From assembly GCF_009600885.1 (NCBI RefSeq), contig NZ_VCLA01000156.1, forward strand, positions 133,816 to 197,815: a stretch of DNA of 64,000 nt, read 5' to 3'. The notes beneath the pieces are model-generated. The model saw only the letters and a program-made list of their open reading frames with translations. It was not told the origin of the DNA and made no database searches. The translations under genes and the position numbers were made by a program. Position 1 is the first letter of the stretch. Each line of letters begins with the position of its first letter. This document shows positions 10,221 through 18,621 of the stretch, piece after piece. The stretch comes from Streptomyces jumonjinensis (GTDB lineage: Bacteria; Actinomycetota; Actinomycetes; Streptomycetales; Streptomycetaceae).

Positions 10221-11159
10221 CTACGACTCGGTGGTCGCGTGCATCGTGACGTAGTTGGTCCCGATCCACTCCCCGAACGTCGCGGTCTCGGCGTCGAGGC
10301 TGACGTCGAGGCCGTACGACCGGGCCTTGGGGACCGAGAACGAGAAGTCGGTCGAGGGGCGGAGGAAGAAGACGCTGGACGTCCGGCCGCTGCCCTCCCG
10401 CATGCTGGCGTCCGGGGACCTGACGTGGTGGTTGGGCGCGGGGACCGCGCCCTGGGTGGCCAGCGGGGCGATCGCGCCGCACAGCACGACCACGGCGTCC
10501 TGCACGACCGGCAGATCCACCATCTTGCCGCCGATCTCGGCCTGGAGGCTCACGAACCCGTTGGCGCACGGGGTCTGGTGGATGAAGGTGATGATGGAGA
10601 GGTCGTAGTGCGGGGCCATCCGCCGTGGCTCCTGCTCGGCGGAGCGGTGCTCCGGGACCTCGGGGAAGTACCGCAGCCGCAGCACGGGGTCGCAGTCCAG
10701 CAGCTTGTCCATGTCCCCGGCGTCATAGGTGCCGGCCGAGTTCAGGACCATCCGCGCGGTTTCCTGCGCGGCGGCGTAGAGGCTGTCGAAGTACTCCGTC
10801 CACACGGTCTCGAACCGCTGCGAGGGGAAGAGATTGTCCGAGATCCCCATGGAGAAGGACATCGAGTAGTCCGTGTAGGTGCCGGTGTTGGTCACCTGGG
10901 CCGTGCTCTCGGCCTCCAGCGCGGAGTAGCCGCGGCGCATGGTCGCTATCTTCGTGGTCACGGCCTGCTTCTCCTCAGGAGTGCCGTGAGCGAAGAAGTC
11001 CATCGCCGTGTCCGTGGCCAGCTGGTGCTCTTTCTCGCCCGCACCGTAACCGGTGAGGTAGAAGACGCCCATCTCCGTCACGCACTTGCGGAACTTCTCC
11101 TGGTCGACGCCTTTCCGCAAATCGGCGAGACTGAAGATTGGTACCGTCGTGTCTGCCAT
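10221..11159 (-). CDS. cefF: deacetoxycephalosporin C hydroxylase (DACS)
   Basis: A 2-oxoglutarate/Fe(II) dioxygenase (312 residues) that hydroxylates the 3'-methyl of deacetoxycephalosporin C. It is a clear paralogue of CefE at 13964, sharing the family pattern PHYDLSxxTxIxQTPC (iron ligands in HYD), the distal His in NHHVRSP, and the [10 protein letters not shown] stretch with the 2-oxoglutarate-binding Arg. It is assigned CefF rather than CefE because it begins [14 protein letters not shown] and has [13 protein letters not shown] and [14 protein letters not shown], as I recall of S. clavuligerus CefF, and lies next to cmcH as there. The ATG at 11159 has AAGGAG upstream; an in-frame GTG at 11165 is too close to that site. 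Confidence 0.93.
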   Translation of the reverse strand: MADTTVPIFSLADLRKGVDQEKFRKCVTEMGVFYLTGYGAGEKEHQLATDTAMDFFAHGTPEEKQAVTTKIATMRRGYSALEAESTAQVTNTGTYTDYSMSFSMGISDNLFPSQRFETVWTEYFDSLYAAAQETARMVLNSAGTYDAGDMDKLLDCDPVLRLRYFPEVPEHRSAEQEPRRMAPHYDLSIITFIHQTPCANGFVSLQAEIGGKMVDLPVVQDAVVVLCGAIAPLATQGAVPAPNHHVRSPDASMREGSGRTSSVFFLRPSTDFSFSVPKARSYGLDVSLDAETATFGEWIGTNYVTMHATTES

Positions 11160-11299
11160 GTTCACCTGCTCCTTCTCAGCATTTCTGGCACCCCCGACAG
11201 CCGTTCGGCCTCGCCCTCGGTTTATACGGGTGGATACCGGTGCATCCGGGCACGTTATATGCCGCCCGGCCGTGGACTCGGTCCGCGGCCGGGCGGCGA

Positions 11300-12172
11300 T
11301 TATTTATGGAAGAGTAGTGCGCGCATTTCCAGGGAAGTTCGCAGATGTCCCGTGGTCGGTCCTTTTTCGTCGAAAAAGGCCGTGTGCGGACAGAGGCCGG
11401 CTACATCGGCGAGGCCGGGCCGCTCCGTGTCTTCGCCGAAAAGCGCCAGGTCACGACTTGCGCTGTCGTAACACTTGAAGAACATCACTTCATCGGGCGA
11501 GAGCGATCCCCAGTAGTACCAGCGGTGGCCGGGGTTGTACCGGACAGAGTAGTTCTCACGGTCCTTGAGCCACGCGGGGAAGTCCAGCCGGGTCGCCACC
11601 AGATCGGCGGAGAGATTCACCGACCGGTAGTCGCAGACGGCGAGCGGAAAATTCCGAACGGGCTCGATCAGCGGTCGCCAGATGTTGATGATCTGAAACC
11701 TGCGGAATCGGCGTCCTGGCTCCCCGTACTCCGCGGCGCGGGCCAGGGCGCTCTTCGGGCTCTGGTCGACATGCACACGCAAATGCGGTGATTGGGAGGA
11801 CGGATCGCCCGGAATTCCTGCGTCCTCGCGCCGCACGGTAGCGTCGAAGAACTCTATCGTGTCGGCGCCGGTGAGGGATTTCAAGAGCTCTTCCGTCTCA
11901 CGCTGATAGCGTTCGATCGACGGTGCGGAGCGCTCCACGAGGTCTCGGTGATCCACCCGAGTAGGGGCCGTGATCTTTTCGAAACCCATGGTGTCGAGTT
12001 TCGGCAGGATCGTGCTGCCGCGCACATCGGTGATGGTTGTCTCGGTGGCGACCTTACGGAAATTGAAGAGCACCTCGGGCGGCTGGGATACGGCGTCGAT
12101 GCACCAATCGTCGTCTCCGCTCGTCGGTGTGAGCGGTGCGCTGTAGTACAAGAGACTCGATATGGCTGACAT
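11300..12172 (-). CDS. cmcJ: 7-alpha-cephem methoxylase component P8
   Basis: A 290-residue CmcJ-family protein. With CmcI it installs the 7-alpha-methoxy group that distinguishes cephamycins. The family belongs to a non-haem iron/2-oxoglutarate-like fold (related to GA4 desaturase-type proteins). The sequence shows [13 protein letters not shown] in the middle and [19 protein letters not shown] followed by FKCYDS, which are characteristic. The start chosen is the ATG at 12172 ([14 protein letters not shown]), preceded by a GGAATGGG-like site; the longer frame upstream reads through repeat-rich spacer and is not coding. It lies between cmcI (148 bp upstream) and cefF (140 bp downstream). Confidence 0.93.
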   Translation of the reverse strand: MSAISSLLYYSAPLTPTSGDDDWCIDAVSQPPEVLFNFRKVATETTITDVRGSTILPKLDTMGFEKITAPTRVDHRDLVERSAPSIERYQRETEELLKSLTGADTIEFFDATVRREDAGIPGDPSSQSPHLRVHVDQSPKSALARAAEYGEPGRRFRRFQIINIWRPLIEPVRNFPLAVCDYRSVNLSADLVATRLDFPAWLKDRENYSVRYNPGHRWYYWGSLSPDEVMFFKCYDSASRDLALFGEDTERPGLADVAGLCPHTAFFDEKGPTTGHLRTSLEMRALLFHK

Positions 12173-12269
12173 GACCACCCATTCCGCTGAACCTTGAAGC
12201 TCTCTTTGCTGCCCGAACGCGATTGCGTGCGGGCTGGCAGGGATTCCCGGTCCGCCCTGTGCCGCGGCC

Positions 12270-12323
12270 TGCATACGCGTATGCCTACGCGTATGCCTGG
12301 GCGTACGCGTGCGCCTACGCTTA
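12270..12323. repeat. 12-bp degenerate tandem repeat in the cmcI-cmcJ spacer
   Basis: About four and a half copies of a unit like GCCTACGCGTAT, increasingly diverged to the right, run up to the stop codon of cmcI (TAA, read from 12323 to 12321). The unit is nearly self-complementary (ACGCGT core), so it could form hairpins in the cmcI-cmcJ mRNA. Confidence 0.8.
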
Positions 12324-13031
12324 CGGCTTCGGCGTCGACCGGCGGAAGACGCCGCGGTCCAACTGGGAGCCGGCGTTGCTGTACATCATGTCCATGGTCA
12401 GCACATCGCTGAATGCCGCGAGATACTCGGTCAGCAGCTTGGGGGTGTACCGGTACCAGTACGGAATCATGTCCTCGATAATAAAATAGTCACCCTGTTC
12501 GAGCAGATGGTCGACCGCCCATTTCATGATGTTGAACGTGTTGACGTGTGCGTCGTCGATGACGATCAGCGGGTGAAGCGCTTCGCGGAGGGGCTCGAAG
12601 GTCTTCAGGTCGGAGCAGTCGGCCTCGTAGAGGGTGATGTTCGACATCTCGGATTCGGGGATCTGACATCGGGAGAGATCCCGGTCGATTCCGATGACCT
12701 GGCAGTCGAATCCCATGAGCTTGGCCATGTCGCGGAACCAGACCAGCGAGCCGCCGTTGAATACGCCCAATTCAACGATCGTGGCGGGGCGCAATTCACA
12801 CAGCATATCGTGGTACGCTGCCTGCGCATCCGGGTCCTTGAGCATCTTCAAGCCGCGCCACTGATAGCGGGCGAAATCCGAGTACCCAAGATCGCGCGGC
12901 GCTTCGGCCCACTTGTCGAGAGGCCAGTCGCGCGGCCTGTCCGTGAGAACGGGCGGGTGGTAAGCCGGGTCTTCTCCTAGGCCCCGGAATGTGTTCAAAT
13001 CTATGAAGTCTTCACGAGAGTAGTCGTTCAT
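12321..13031 (-). CDS. cmcI: cephalosporin 7-alpha-hydroxylase/methyltransferase component P7
   Basis: A 236-residue CmcI protein with a Rossmann-type methyltransferase fold, the partner of CmcJ in 7-alpha-methoxylation of the cephem nucleus. The S-adenosylmethionine site is visible as VELGVFNGGSLVWFRD near residues 85-100. Acidic residues follow in VIGIDRD and in IVIDDAH, the latter probably part of the metal site, and again in YFIIEDMIPYW. The length matches the family. It is the first gene of the leftward late-step operon. The ATG at 13031 follows a GGGAGAG site and faces the large divergent control region. Confidence 0.95.
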   Translation of the reverse strand: MNDYSREDFIDLNTFRGLGEDPAYHPPVLTDRPRDWPLDKWAEAPRDLGYSDFARYQWRGLKMLKDPDAQAAYHDMLCELRPATIVELGVFNGGSLVWFRDMAKLMGFDCQVIGIDRDLSRCQIPESEMSNITLYEADCSDLKTFEPLREALHPLIVIDDAHVNTFNIMKWAVDHLLEQGDYFIIEDMIPYWYRYTPKLLTEYLAAFSDVLTMDMMYSNAGSQLDRGVFRRSTPKP

Positions 13032-13593
13032 AGCGCTCTCCCTTGGGTTTTAGATGGGCTATTGCTGATCTTGCGGTGTCGGCACGGGGAGCTCGATCTC
13101 CCTGATACCGCGGTGACCGGCTGTCGGCGACCGCCGGGTAGCGCGGGCGGAGCAAGCGGGGCGCTCGGCGCGCAGACGCGGGGCATGACGCGGCTCTCCG
13201 GTGTCGAGCGGCAGTGCCTGTATCGCGAAATTATGGTCCAGCCAATTTCGATTCGCCCGTCGAACCGGTCCCGTCCGGCGATCTGGACAGTACGTTGTCG
13301 GCAAATAGATGGGCTGTCAAGACCCGATGATCACGATAGTTTTTTGGTGATCGGGAGTGCGCATGAGAGCAATTTCTGGCGTGCCATGACGGTGAACTGG
13401 TTATTTTGGACTCTCAATGCTGGCCCACACTGCTCTTGAGATCCTCTTCGAGCTCTCTCGGAGTACTCTTCATGGTTTTCTGTCAACGCAGGGAAAGGGC
13501 CTGTTCGAGATCGCGTGACGGCTGCTACTGTGCTTCACGTCGATCGAATGCCGGCGGGCCTTGTTTATCTGAATTCAGCGGGAGATACACGAT
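13032..13593. promoter_or_regulatory. divergent control region between cmcI and the cefD remnant/cefE
   Basis: This 562-bp region is AT-richer than its surroundings (especially 13210-13580) and codes for nothing I can support. In S. clavuligerus the equivalent cmcI-cefD spacer is a divergent promoter region bound by the SARP-type activator CcaR (established knowledge). Two TGTCAA elements (13315-13320 and 13481-13486) and an inverted repeat at 13323-13355 are possible regulator sites. The promoters themselves cannot be placed with confidence. The region should drive cmcI leftwards and, reading through the cefD remnant, cefE-pcd rightwards. Confidence 0.65.
13323..13355. promoter_or_regulatory. 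inverted repeat in the cmcI/cefE control region
   Basis: The left arm CCCGATGATCAC (13323-13334) is mirrored by GTGATCGGG (13347-13355); the arms pair perfectly except for a 3-nt bulge (GAT). They enclose a T-rich loop. It lies about 290 bp upstream of cmcI and may be an operator or an attenuator-like hairpin. Function is inferred from position only. Confidence 0.4.
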
Positions 13594-13848
13594 ATGGCCG
13601 TTGCCGACCGGGATGGCGCCTGCGGCCGAGTGCCGCTCGGCCTCACTGTCGTCAACCTTGACTCCGACTCCGGCGGATCGCCGCCGCGCAGGGCCTTCGA
13701 GCACATCACCGCCCACCGCACCCGCCTCGCCGCCGAGCCGGCGGAGCGTGACCGTGACCGGGGCCGTCGGCCCCGAGGCGTCCGTACCGCGCGTCCGCGC
13801 CGGATGAGATCCCGCCGACCGGCCACGATCATTCAGCGCTTGCGCTGA
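13594..13848 (+). pseudogene. cefD: isopenicillin N epimerase remnant
   Basis: The first ~50 codons after the ATG at 13594 (with GGGAG before it) read MAVAD, then GRVPL, TVVNL, SGG, RAFE and RLAAEP. These match, residue by residue with gaps of substitution, my recollection of the S. clavuligerus CefD N-terminus. After LAAEP homology stops and the frame continues as an Arg-rich nonsense tail to 13848. The PLP-lysine region and nearly all of the ~400-residue enzyme are absent. A weak resemblance to the CefD C-terminus can be imagined in another frame at 13760-13855, which would fit a large internal deletion. The position immediately upstream of cefE is where intact cefD sits in S. clavuligerus. 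CefD converts isopenicillin N to penicillin N, so an intact copy is expected elsewhere if the strain makes cephamycin. Confidence 0.75.
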
Positions 13849-13957
13849 AGGGGCCGACGGGAAACCGGCGCCCCGATGCGGGACCGGGAACCGGTCCGCC
13901 GATGCGTCTATTGCTTTCCACTGTGTTGTTGACCACCGGTTATGAGAGGAGCAGTGA

Positions 13958-14899
<942 letters not shown>

Positions 14900-14913
14900 A
14901 GAGAGCAGCCGCA

Positions 14914-16452
14914 ATGCTTGCAGCAGCAGTCAGCAGTACCGATGGCATACGCACCAGGGCGAAGACCGCTCTGACGCGCTGCGGAGTCGACCTCGCCGTG
15001 TTCAAGGGCGACGCCATCACCGCCCGTACACCGATCACCGGCGGGGATCTCTTCGCCCTCCGTGCCGACGGGCCGGAAGCCGTCGACCGGGCCGTCGAGG
15101 CCGCGCAGGCGGCGTTCCACGACTGGCGTACCACCCCGGCTCCCCTGCGGGGCGCGCTGATCAAGCGATTCGGCGAACTGCTGGGCGAGCACCAGCAGTA
15201 TCTCGCCGATCTGGTCACCGTCGAGGCCGGGAAGATCCGCTCCGAGGCACTGGGCGAAGTGCAGGAGATGATCGACATCTGCGACTTCGCGGTGGGCCTC
15301 TCCCGGCAGCTCTACGGCCGCACCATGCCCTCCGAGCGCCCCGGCCACCGGCTGATGGAGACCTGGCACCCCCTGGGGGTGGTGGGGGTGATCTCCGCCT
15401 TCAACTTCCCGGTCGCCGTGTGGGCATGGAACACCGCGGTGGCCCTGGTCTGCGGTGACGCCGTGGTCTGGAAGCCGTCGGAGCTCACCCCGCTGACCGC
15501 GCTCGCCTGCACCGCGCTGCTCGACCGCGCCATCGCCGAGACCGGCGTGCCGGCCGGCGTCCATCAGCTCGTGCTCGGTGCGGCGGAGGCCGGCGCACGG
15601 CTCGTGGACTCCCCGCGGGTGCCGCTGATCAGCGCGACCGGCTCGACCCGCATGGGCCGCGAGGTGGCCCCCCGGGTGGCCGCCCGGTTCGGCCGGAGCA
15701 TCCTGGAGCTCGGCGGGAACAACGCCGCCGTGGTGACCCCGTCGGCGGACCTCGATCTCACCGTCAACGCCGCCGTGTTCGCGGCGGCGGGCACGGCGGG
15801 CCAGCGGTGCACCACGCTCCGCCGGCTGATCGTGCACGAGTCCATCGCGGACACCGTCGTCGAGCGGCTCGTCCGCGCCTACGGTCAGCTCCCGATCGGC
15901 GACCCGTTCCAGGACTCCACCCTGGTCGGCCCGCTGGTGAACGAGGCCGCCCACACCCGGATGCGCGAGTCCCTCGACCGCGCGGTCGCGGAAGGCGGCA
16001 CCCTGTGCGCCGGCGGCGAACGGCAGCTCGCCGAGGCGGCGCCGGACGGCTACTACGTCCAGCCCGCCATCGTACGGATGCCCGCGCAGACCGCCGTGGT
16101 GCGTGAGGAGACCTTCGCGCCGATTCTGTACGTCCTCACCTACCGCGACCTCGACGAGGCGATCCGGCTGCACAACGACGTACCGCAGGGGCTGTCGTCC
16201 GGGATCTTCACGGCCGACCAGAGCGAGGCGGAGCGGTTCCTGGCGGCCGACGGCGCGGACTGCGGCATCGTCAACGTCAACATCGGAACCTCGGGCGCGG
16301 AGATCGGCGGCGCGTTCGGAGGAGAGAAGGAGACCGGCGGCGGACGCGAGTCCGGTTCGGACTCCTGGCGGGCCTATATGCGCCGCGCGACCAACACGGT
16401 CAACTACTCCGGGCAGGTCACGCTGGCGCAGGGCGTGAACTTCTCCCAGTAG
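14914..16452 (+). CDS. pcd: piperideine-6-carboxylate dehydrogenase
   Basis: A 512-residue NAD-dependent aldehyde dehydrogenase. It oxidises alpha-aminoadipate semialdehyde/piperideine-6-carboxylate (formed from lysine by lysine aminotransferase) to L-alpha-aminoadipate, the first amino acid of ACV. Seen here: the GVISAFNFPVAVWAWN and WKPSELTPL cofactor motifs, catalytic Glu in LELGGNNA, and catalytic Cys in GTAGQRCTTLRRL. The ATG at 14914 lies 14 bp after the cefE stop with GAGAGAG before it, so the two are almost certainly one transcript. A strong hairpin follows at 16545-16580. Confidence 0.95.
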   Translation: MLAAAVSSTDGIRTRAKTALTRCGVDLAVFKGDAITARTPITGGDLFALRADGPEAVDRAVEAAQAAFHDWRTTPAPLRGALIKRFGELLGEHQQYLADLVTVEAGKIRSEALGEVQEMIDICDFAVGLSRQLYGRTMPSERPGHRLMETWHPLGVVGVISAFNFPVAVWAWNTAVALVCGDAVVWKPSELTPLTALACTALLDRAIAETGVPAGVHQLVLGAAEAGARLVDSPRVPLISATGSTRMGREVAPRVAARFGRSILELGGNNAAVVTPSADLDLTVNAAVFAAAGTAGQRCTTLRRLIVHESIADTVVERLVRAYGQLPIGDPFQDSTLVGPLVNEAAHTRMRESLDRAVAEGGTLCAGGERQLAEAAPDGYYVQPAIVRMPAQTAVVREETFAPILYVLTYRDLDEAIRLHNDVPQGLSSGIFTADQSEAERFLAADGADCGIVNVNIGTSGAEIGGAFGGEKETGGGRESGSDSWRAYMRRATNTVNYSGQVTLAQGVNFSQ

Positions 16453-16544
16453 AGCGGCTGCCGGACCGCACGGGGCTCCCGCCCCCCCGGCCGCATGGCC
16501 TGTTCCGGGGCGGCCCCGTACACCCCCGGCTTGATGGGTGCCGC

Positions 16545-16580
16545 CCGTGGCCGGGGGCTCGACCGAGCCCCCGGCCACGG
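16545..16580 (+). terminator. hairpin terminator after pcd
   Basis: Perfect 17-bp arms (CCGTGGCCGGGGGCTCG and its complement) with a 2-nt centre, 93 bp after the pcd stop. No T-tract. The stem is very GC-rich and probably ends the cefE-pcd transcript. Confidence 0.75.
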
Positions 16581-16676
16581 CCCCGCGCCAGGGCACCCGA
16601 GCCCCGCGGGACCGGGGGAGCGGAGCAGCCCTCCTCCCGGGGCCCGGGACAAGGGCTTGTCATCGCACGGAGTGCG

Positions 16677-16730
16677 CCCATGCCCACGCCCATGCCCATG
16701 CCCACACCCACACCCACACCCATGCCCGCG
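16677..16730. repeat. hexanucleotide tandem repeat upstream of cmcT
   Basis: Nine 6-bp units of the form CCCAYG or CCCACA in a row, ending about 50 bp before the cmcT start. Copy number in such arrays is often unstable between strains. Confidence 0.85.
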
Positions 16731-16782
16731 CTCGCCGGAGCGCGGTGATCGATACGTATACGTAACGGGGGGAAAGTCAGCC

Positions 16783-18180
16783 ATGCAGGGGAGATCTGCC
16801 GCCGTGACGGCGCTCGCGTTGGCATGTGCGGCGCATTTCCTGGTGGTGTTCGACGTCTCGGTGATGACCGTCGCGCTGCCCTCGATCCAGTCGGATCTCG
16901 GGTTCGCCCCGGAGAGCCTGCAATGGGTGGTGAGCGGCTACACCCTGGCCTTCGCGGGCCTGCTGCTGCTGGGCGGGCGGCTCGCCGACCTCTATGGTCA
17001 CCGGCGGGTCTTCGTGAGCGGCCTCGCGGTGTTCACCGTCGCCAGCCTCATCGGCGGGCTCGCCGTCACCCCGGCGATGCTGATCGCGGCCCGCGCGGCG
17101 CAGGGGATCGGCGCGGCCGTGCTCGCCCCGCTGTCCCTGACCCTGCTGACCACCACGTTCCCCGAAGGCCCGCGGCGCACCCGGGCGCTGACGATATGGA
17201 CCGCGGTGGGCCTGGCCGGCGGGGCGTCGGGCAATATGCTCGGGGGAGTGCTGACCGAGTATCTGTCCTGGCGCTCGGTCCTGCTGATCAATGTGCCGAT
17301 CGGGGTTCCCGCGATGCTGCTGGCCGTCCGGGTGATCGCCCGGCGGACCGGCCCCCAGCGACGGGTCCGCCTCGATCTGCCCGGGGCGGTGCTGGCCACG
17401 GCCGCGCTGACCCTGCTCACCCTCGGCGTCGCCCAGGCCCACACCCACGCCTGGTCCGACCCCCGTACGGCGCTGCCCCTCCTCGGCGGGCTCGCCGCCC
17501 TCGCCGCGTTCGCGGTCGTCGAGACGAGGTACGCCCCGACACCGCTGATACCCCCGCGCCTGTTCGGACTCCCCGGGATCGGCTGGGGCAATCTGGCGAT
17601 GCTGCTGGCGGGGGCGAGCCAGGTCCCGGTCTGGTACTTCCTGACCCTGACCATGCAGGACGTGCTGCACTACAGCGCCGCGCAGACGGGCCTCGGCTTT
17701 CTGCCGCACGCGGTGGTGATGCTGGTGGTCGGGCTGCGTCTCATCCCCTGGCTGATGCAGCGGGTGCAGGCCAGGACCCTGATAGCCGCCGGGGCGCTCA
17801 TCGCCGCGTCGGGATTCTGGTGGCAGAGCGCCATCACCCCGGACAGCGGCTATCTCACCGGCATCTTCGGCCCGGCCGTGGCGATCTCGCTGGGGGGCGG
17901 ACTGCTCAGCACCCCGCTGATCACCACCGTCACCGCGGGCGTCGACTCCGCCGACGCGGGCGCGGCCTCCGGGCTCATGAACACCACCCGGCAGTTCGGC
18001 GGCGCGTTCGGCCTCGCCGTGGTGCTCACCCTCACCACGACCGCCTCCGGCACGCCCGCCGCACTGGCGGAGAGTTACGGAAACGCGTTTCAGGCCATCG
18101 CCGTGATCCTGCTCGCCCTCGCCGCGCTCACGCCGGTGCTGCCCGTTCTGCGCGAGCGCCAGCACGCCGCCCAGCGCTGA
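16783..18180 (+). CDS. cmcT: MFS drug/proton antiporter, probable cephamycin exporter
   Basis: A 465-residue major facilitator protein of the 14-helix DHA2 type. Hydrophobic segments are spread along the whole length. Motif A is visible as GGRLADLYGHRR near residue 65, and the antiporter-type motif with MLGGVLTEYLSWR near 155. Its place in the cephamycin cluster beside pcd corresponds to CmcT, thought to export cephamycin C. The ATG at 16783 is preceded by GGGGGGAAAG. The upstream hairpin suggests its own promoter. No direct evidence of substrate exists in the sequence. Confidence 0.88.
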   Translation: MQGRSAAVTALALACAAHFLVVFDVSVMTVALPSIQSDLGFAPESLQWVVSGYTLAFAGLLLLGGRLADLYGHRRVFVSGLAVFTVASLIGGLAVTPAMLIAARAAQGIGAAVLAPLSLTLLTTTFPEGPRRTRALTIWTAVGLAGGASGNMLGGVLTEYLSWRSVLLINVPIGVPAMLLAVRVIARRTGPQRRVRLDLPGAVLATAALTLLTLGVAQAHTHAWSDPRTALPLLGGLAALAAFAVVETRYAPTPLIPPRLFGLPGIGWGNLAMLLAGASQVPVWYFLTLTMQDVLHYSAAQTGLGFLPHAVVMLVVGLRLIPWLMQRVQARTLIAAGALIAASGFWWQSAITPDSGYLTGIFGPAVAISLGGGLLSTPLITTVTAGVDSADAGAASGLMNTTRQFGGAFGLAVVLTLTTTASGTPAALAESYGNAFQAIAVILLALAALTPVLPVLRERQHAAQR

Positions 18181-18621
18181 CGAACGGCCTGCCCATGGGC
18201 GCCGGCGGGGGAGGGGACACCGGTCATCGGAGTGCGGGCCGGTGCTCGCGATGGTGTGGCGGGCCGCCCGCCGAGCCACGCGGAGAGGCGCCCAACTCTC
18301 GGCCGGGTCAGCCCGATCGCCTTCGAACAGTGATCGGTTAAGCTGGCCGCCGCCGGACAGTCGACGGTGTCAACGCTTCGGGAGCACGCCCGTATGCCGG
18401 ACCGACGCCCTCGGCAGGAGTTCGGCAGACGACCCACTCGAACGACATCACCACCCAGCCGGCGTGCGTCCCTCGCACATTCACCCACGAGCAGTTCTGG
18501 GCATATCGGATCGCCAGAGATCCCGGATTGTCCGGCGATAAGCACCAGCCCCCGGCATCAGGACACGCGCCGTAGCCAGTCCGGGCAGGAAGCAGTGTTG
18601 CGGCGTATGAAGGAGACATCA
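18181..18621. other. non-coding gap upstream of the PBP gene
   Basis: A 441-bp gap. The PBP frame stays open back to 18367, but that part lacks codon bias and no start there has a ribosome site. It probably contains the PBP promoter. I see no repeats or RNA structure that I can defend. Confidence 0.5.

Larger units (their letters stand above)
16453..16782. other. pcd-cmcT spacer with terminator and hexanucleotide repeat
   Basis: A 330-bp non-coding stretch. It contains the pcd hairpin (16545-16580), then a microsatellite-like hexamer array (16677-16730), then the GGGGGGAAAG ribosome site of cmcT. An open frame runs through it into cmcT, but its composition and repeat content argue against translation. 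Confidence 0.7.

Noticed and set aside
12223-12489. An 88-residue frame across the cmcI-cmcJ repeat
   Set aside because: It is made of the 12-bp repeat plus antisense cmcI, without a ribosome site or codon bias.
16824-18341. A 505-codon frame overlapping cmcT
   Set aside because: Translates to Arg/Pro/Gly-rich sequence without membrane segments, whereas the other frame gives a clear 14-helix MFS protein.
18367-18621. Longer N-terminus for the PBP
   Set aside because: The frame stays open but has no codon bias, and AAGGAG fits the ATG at 18622.
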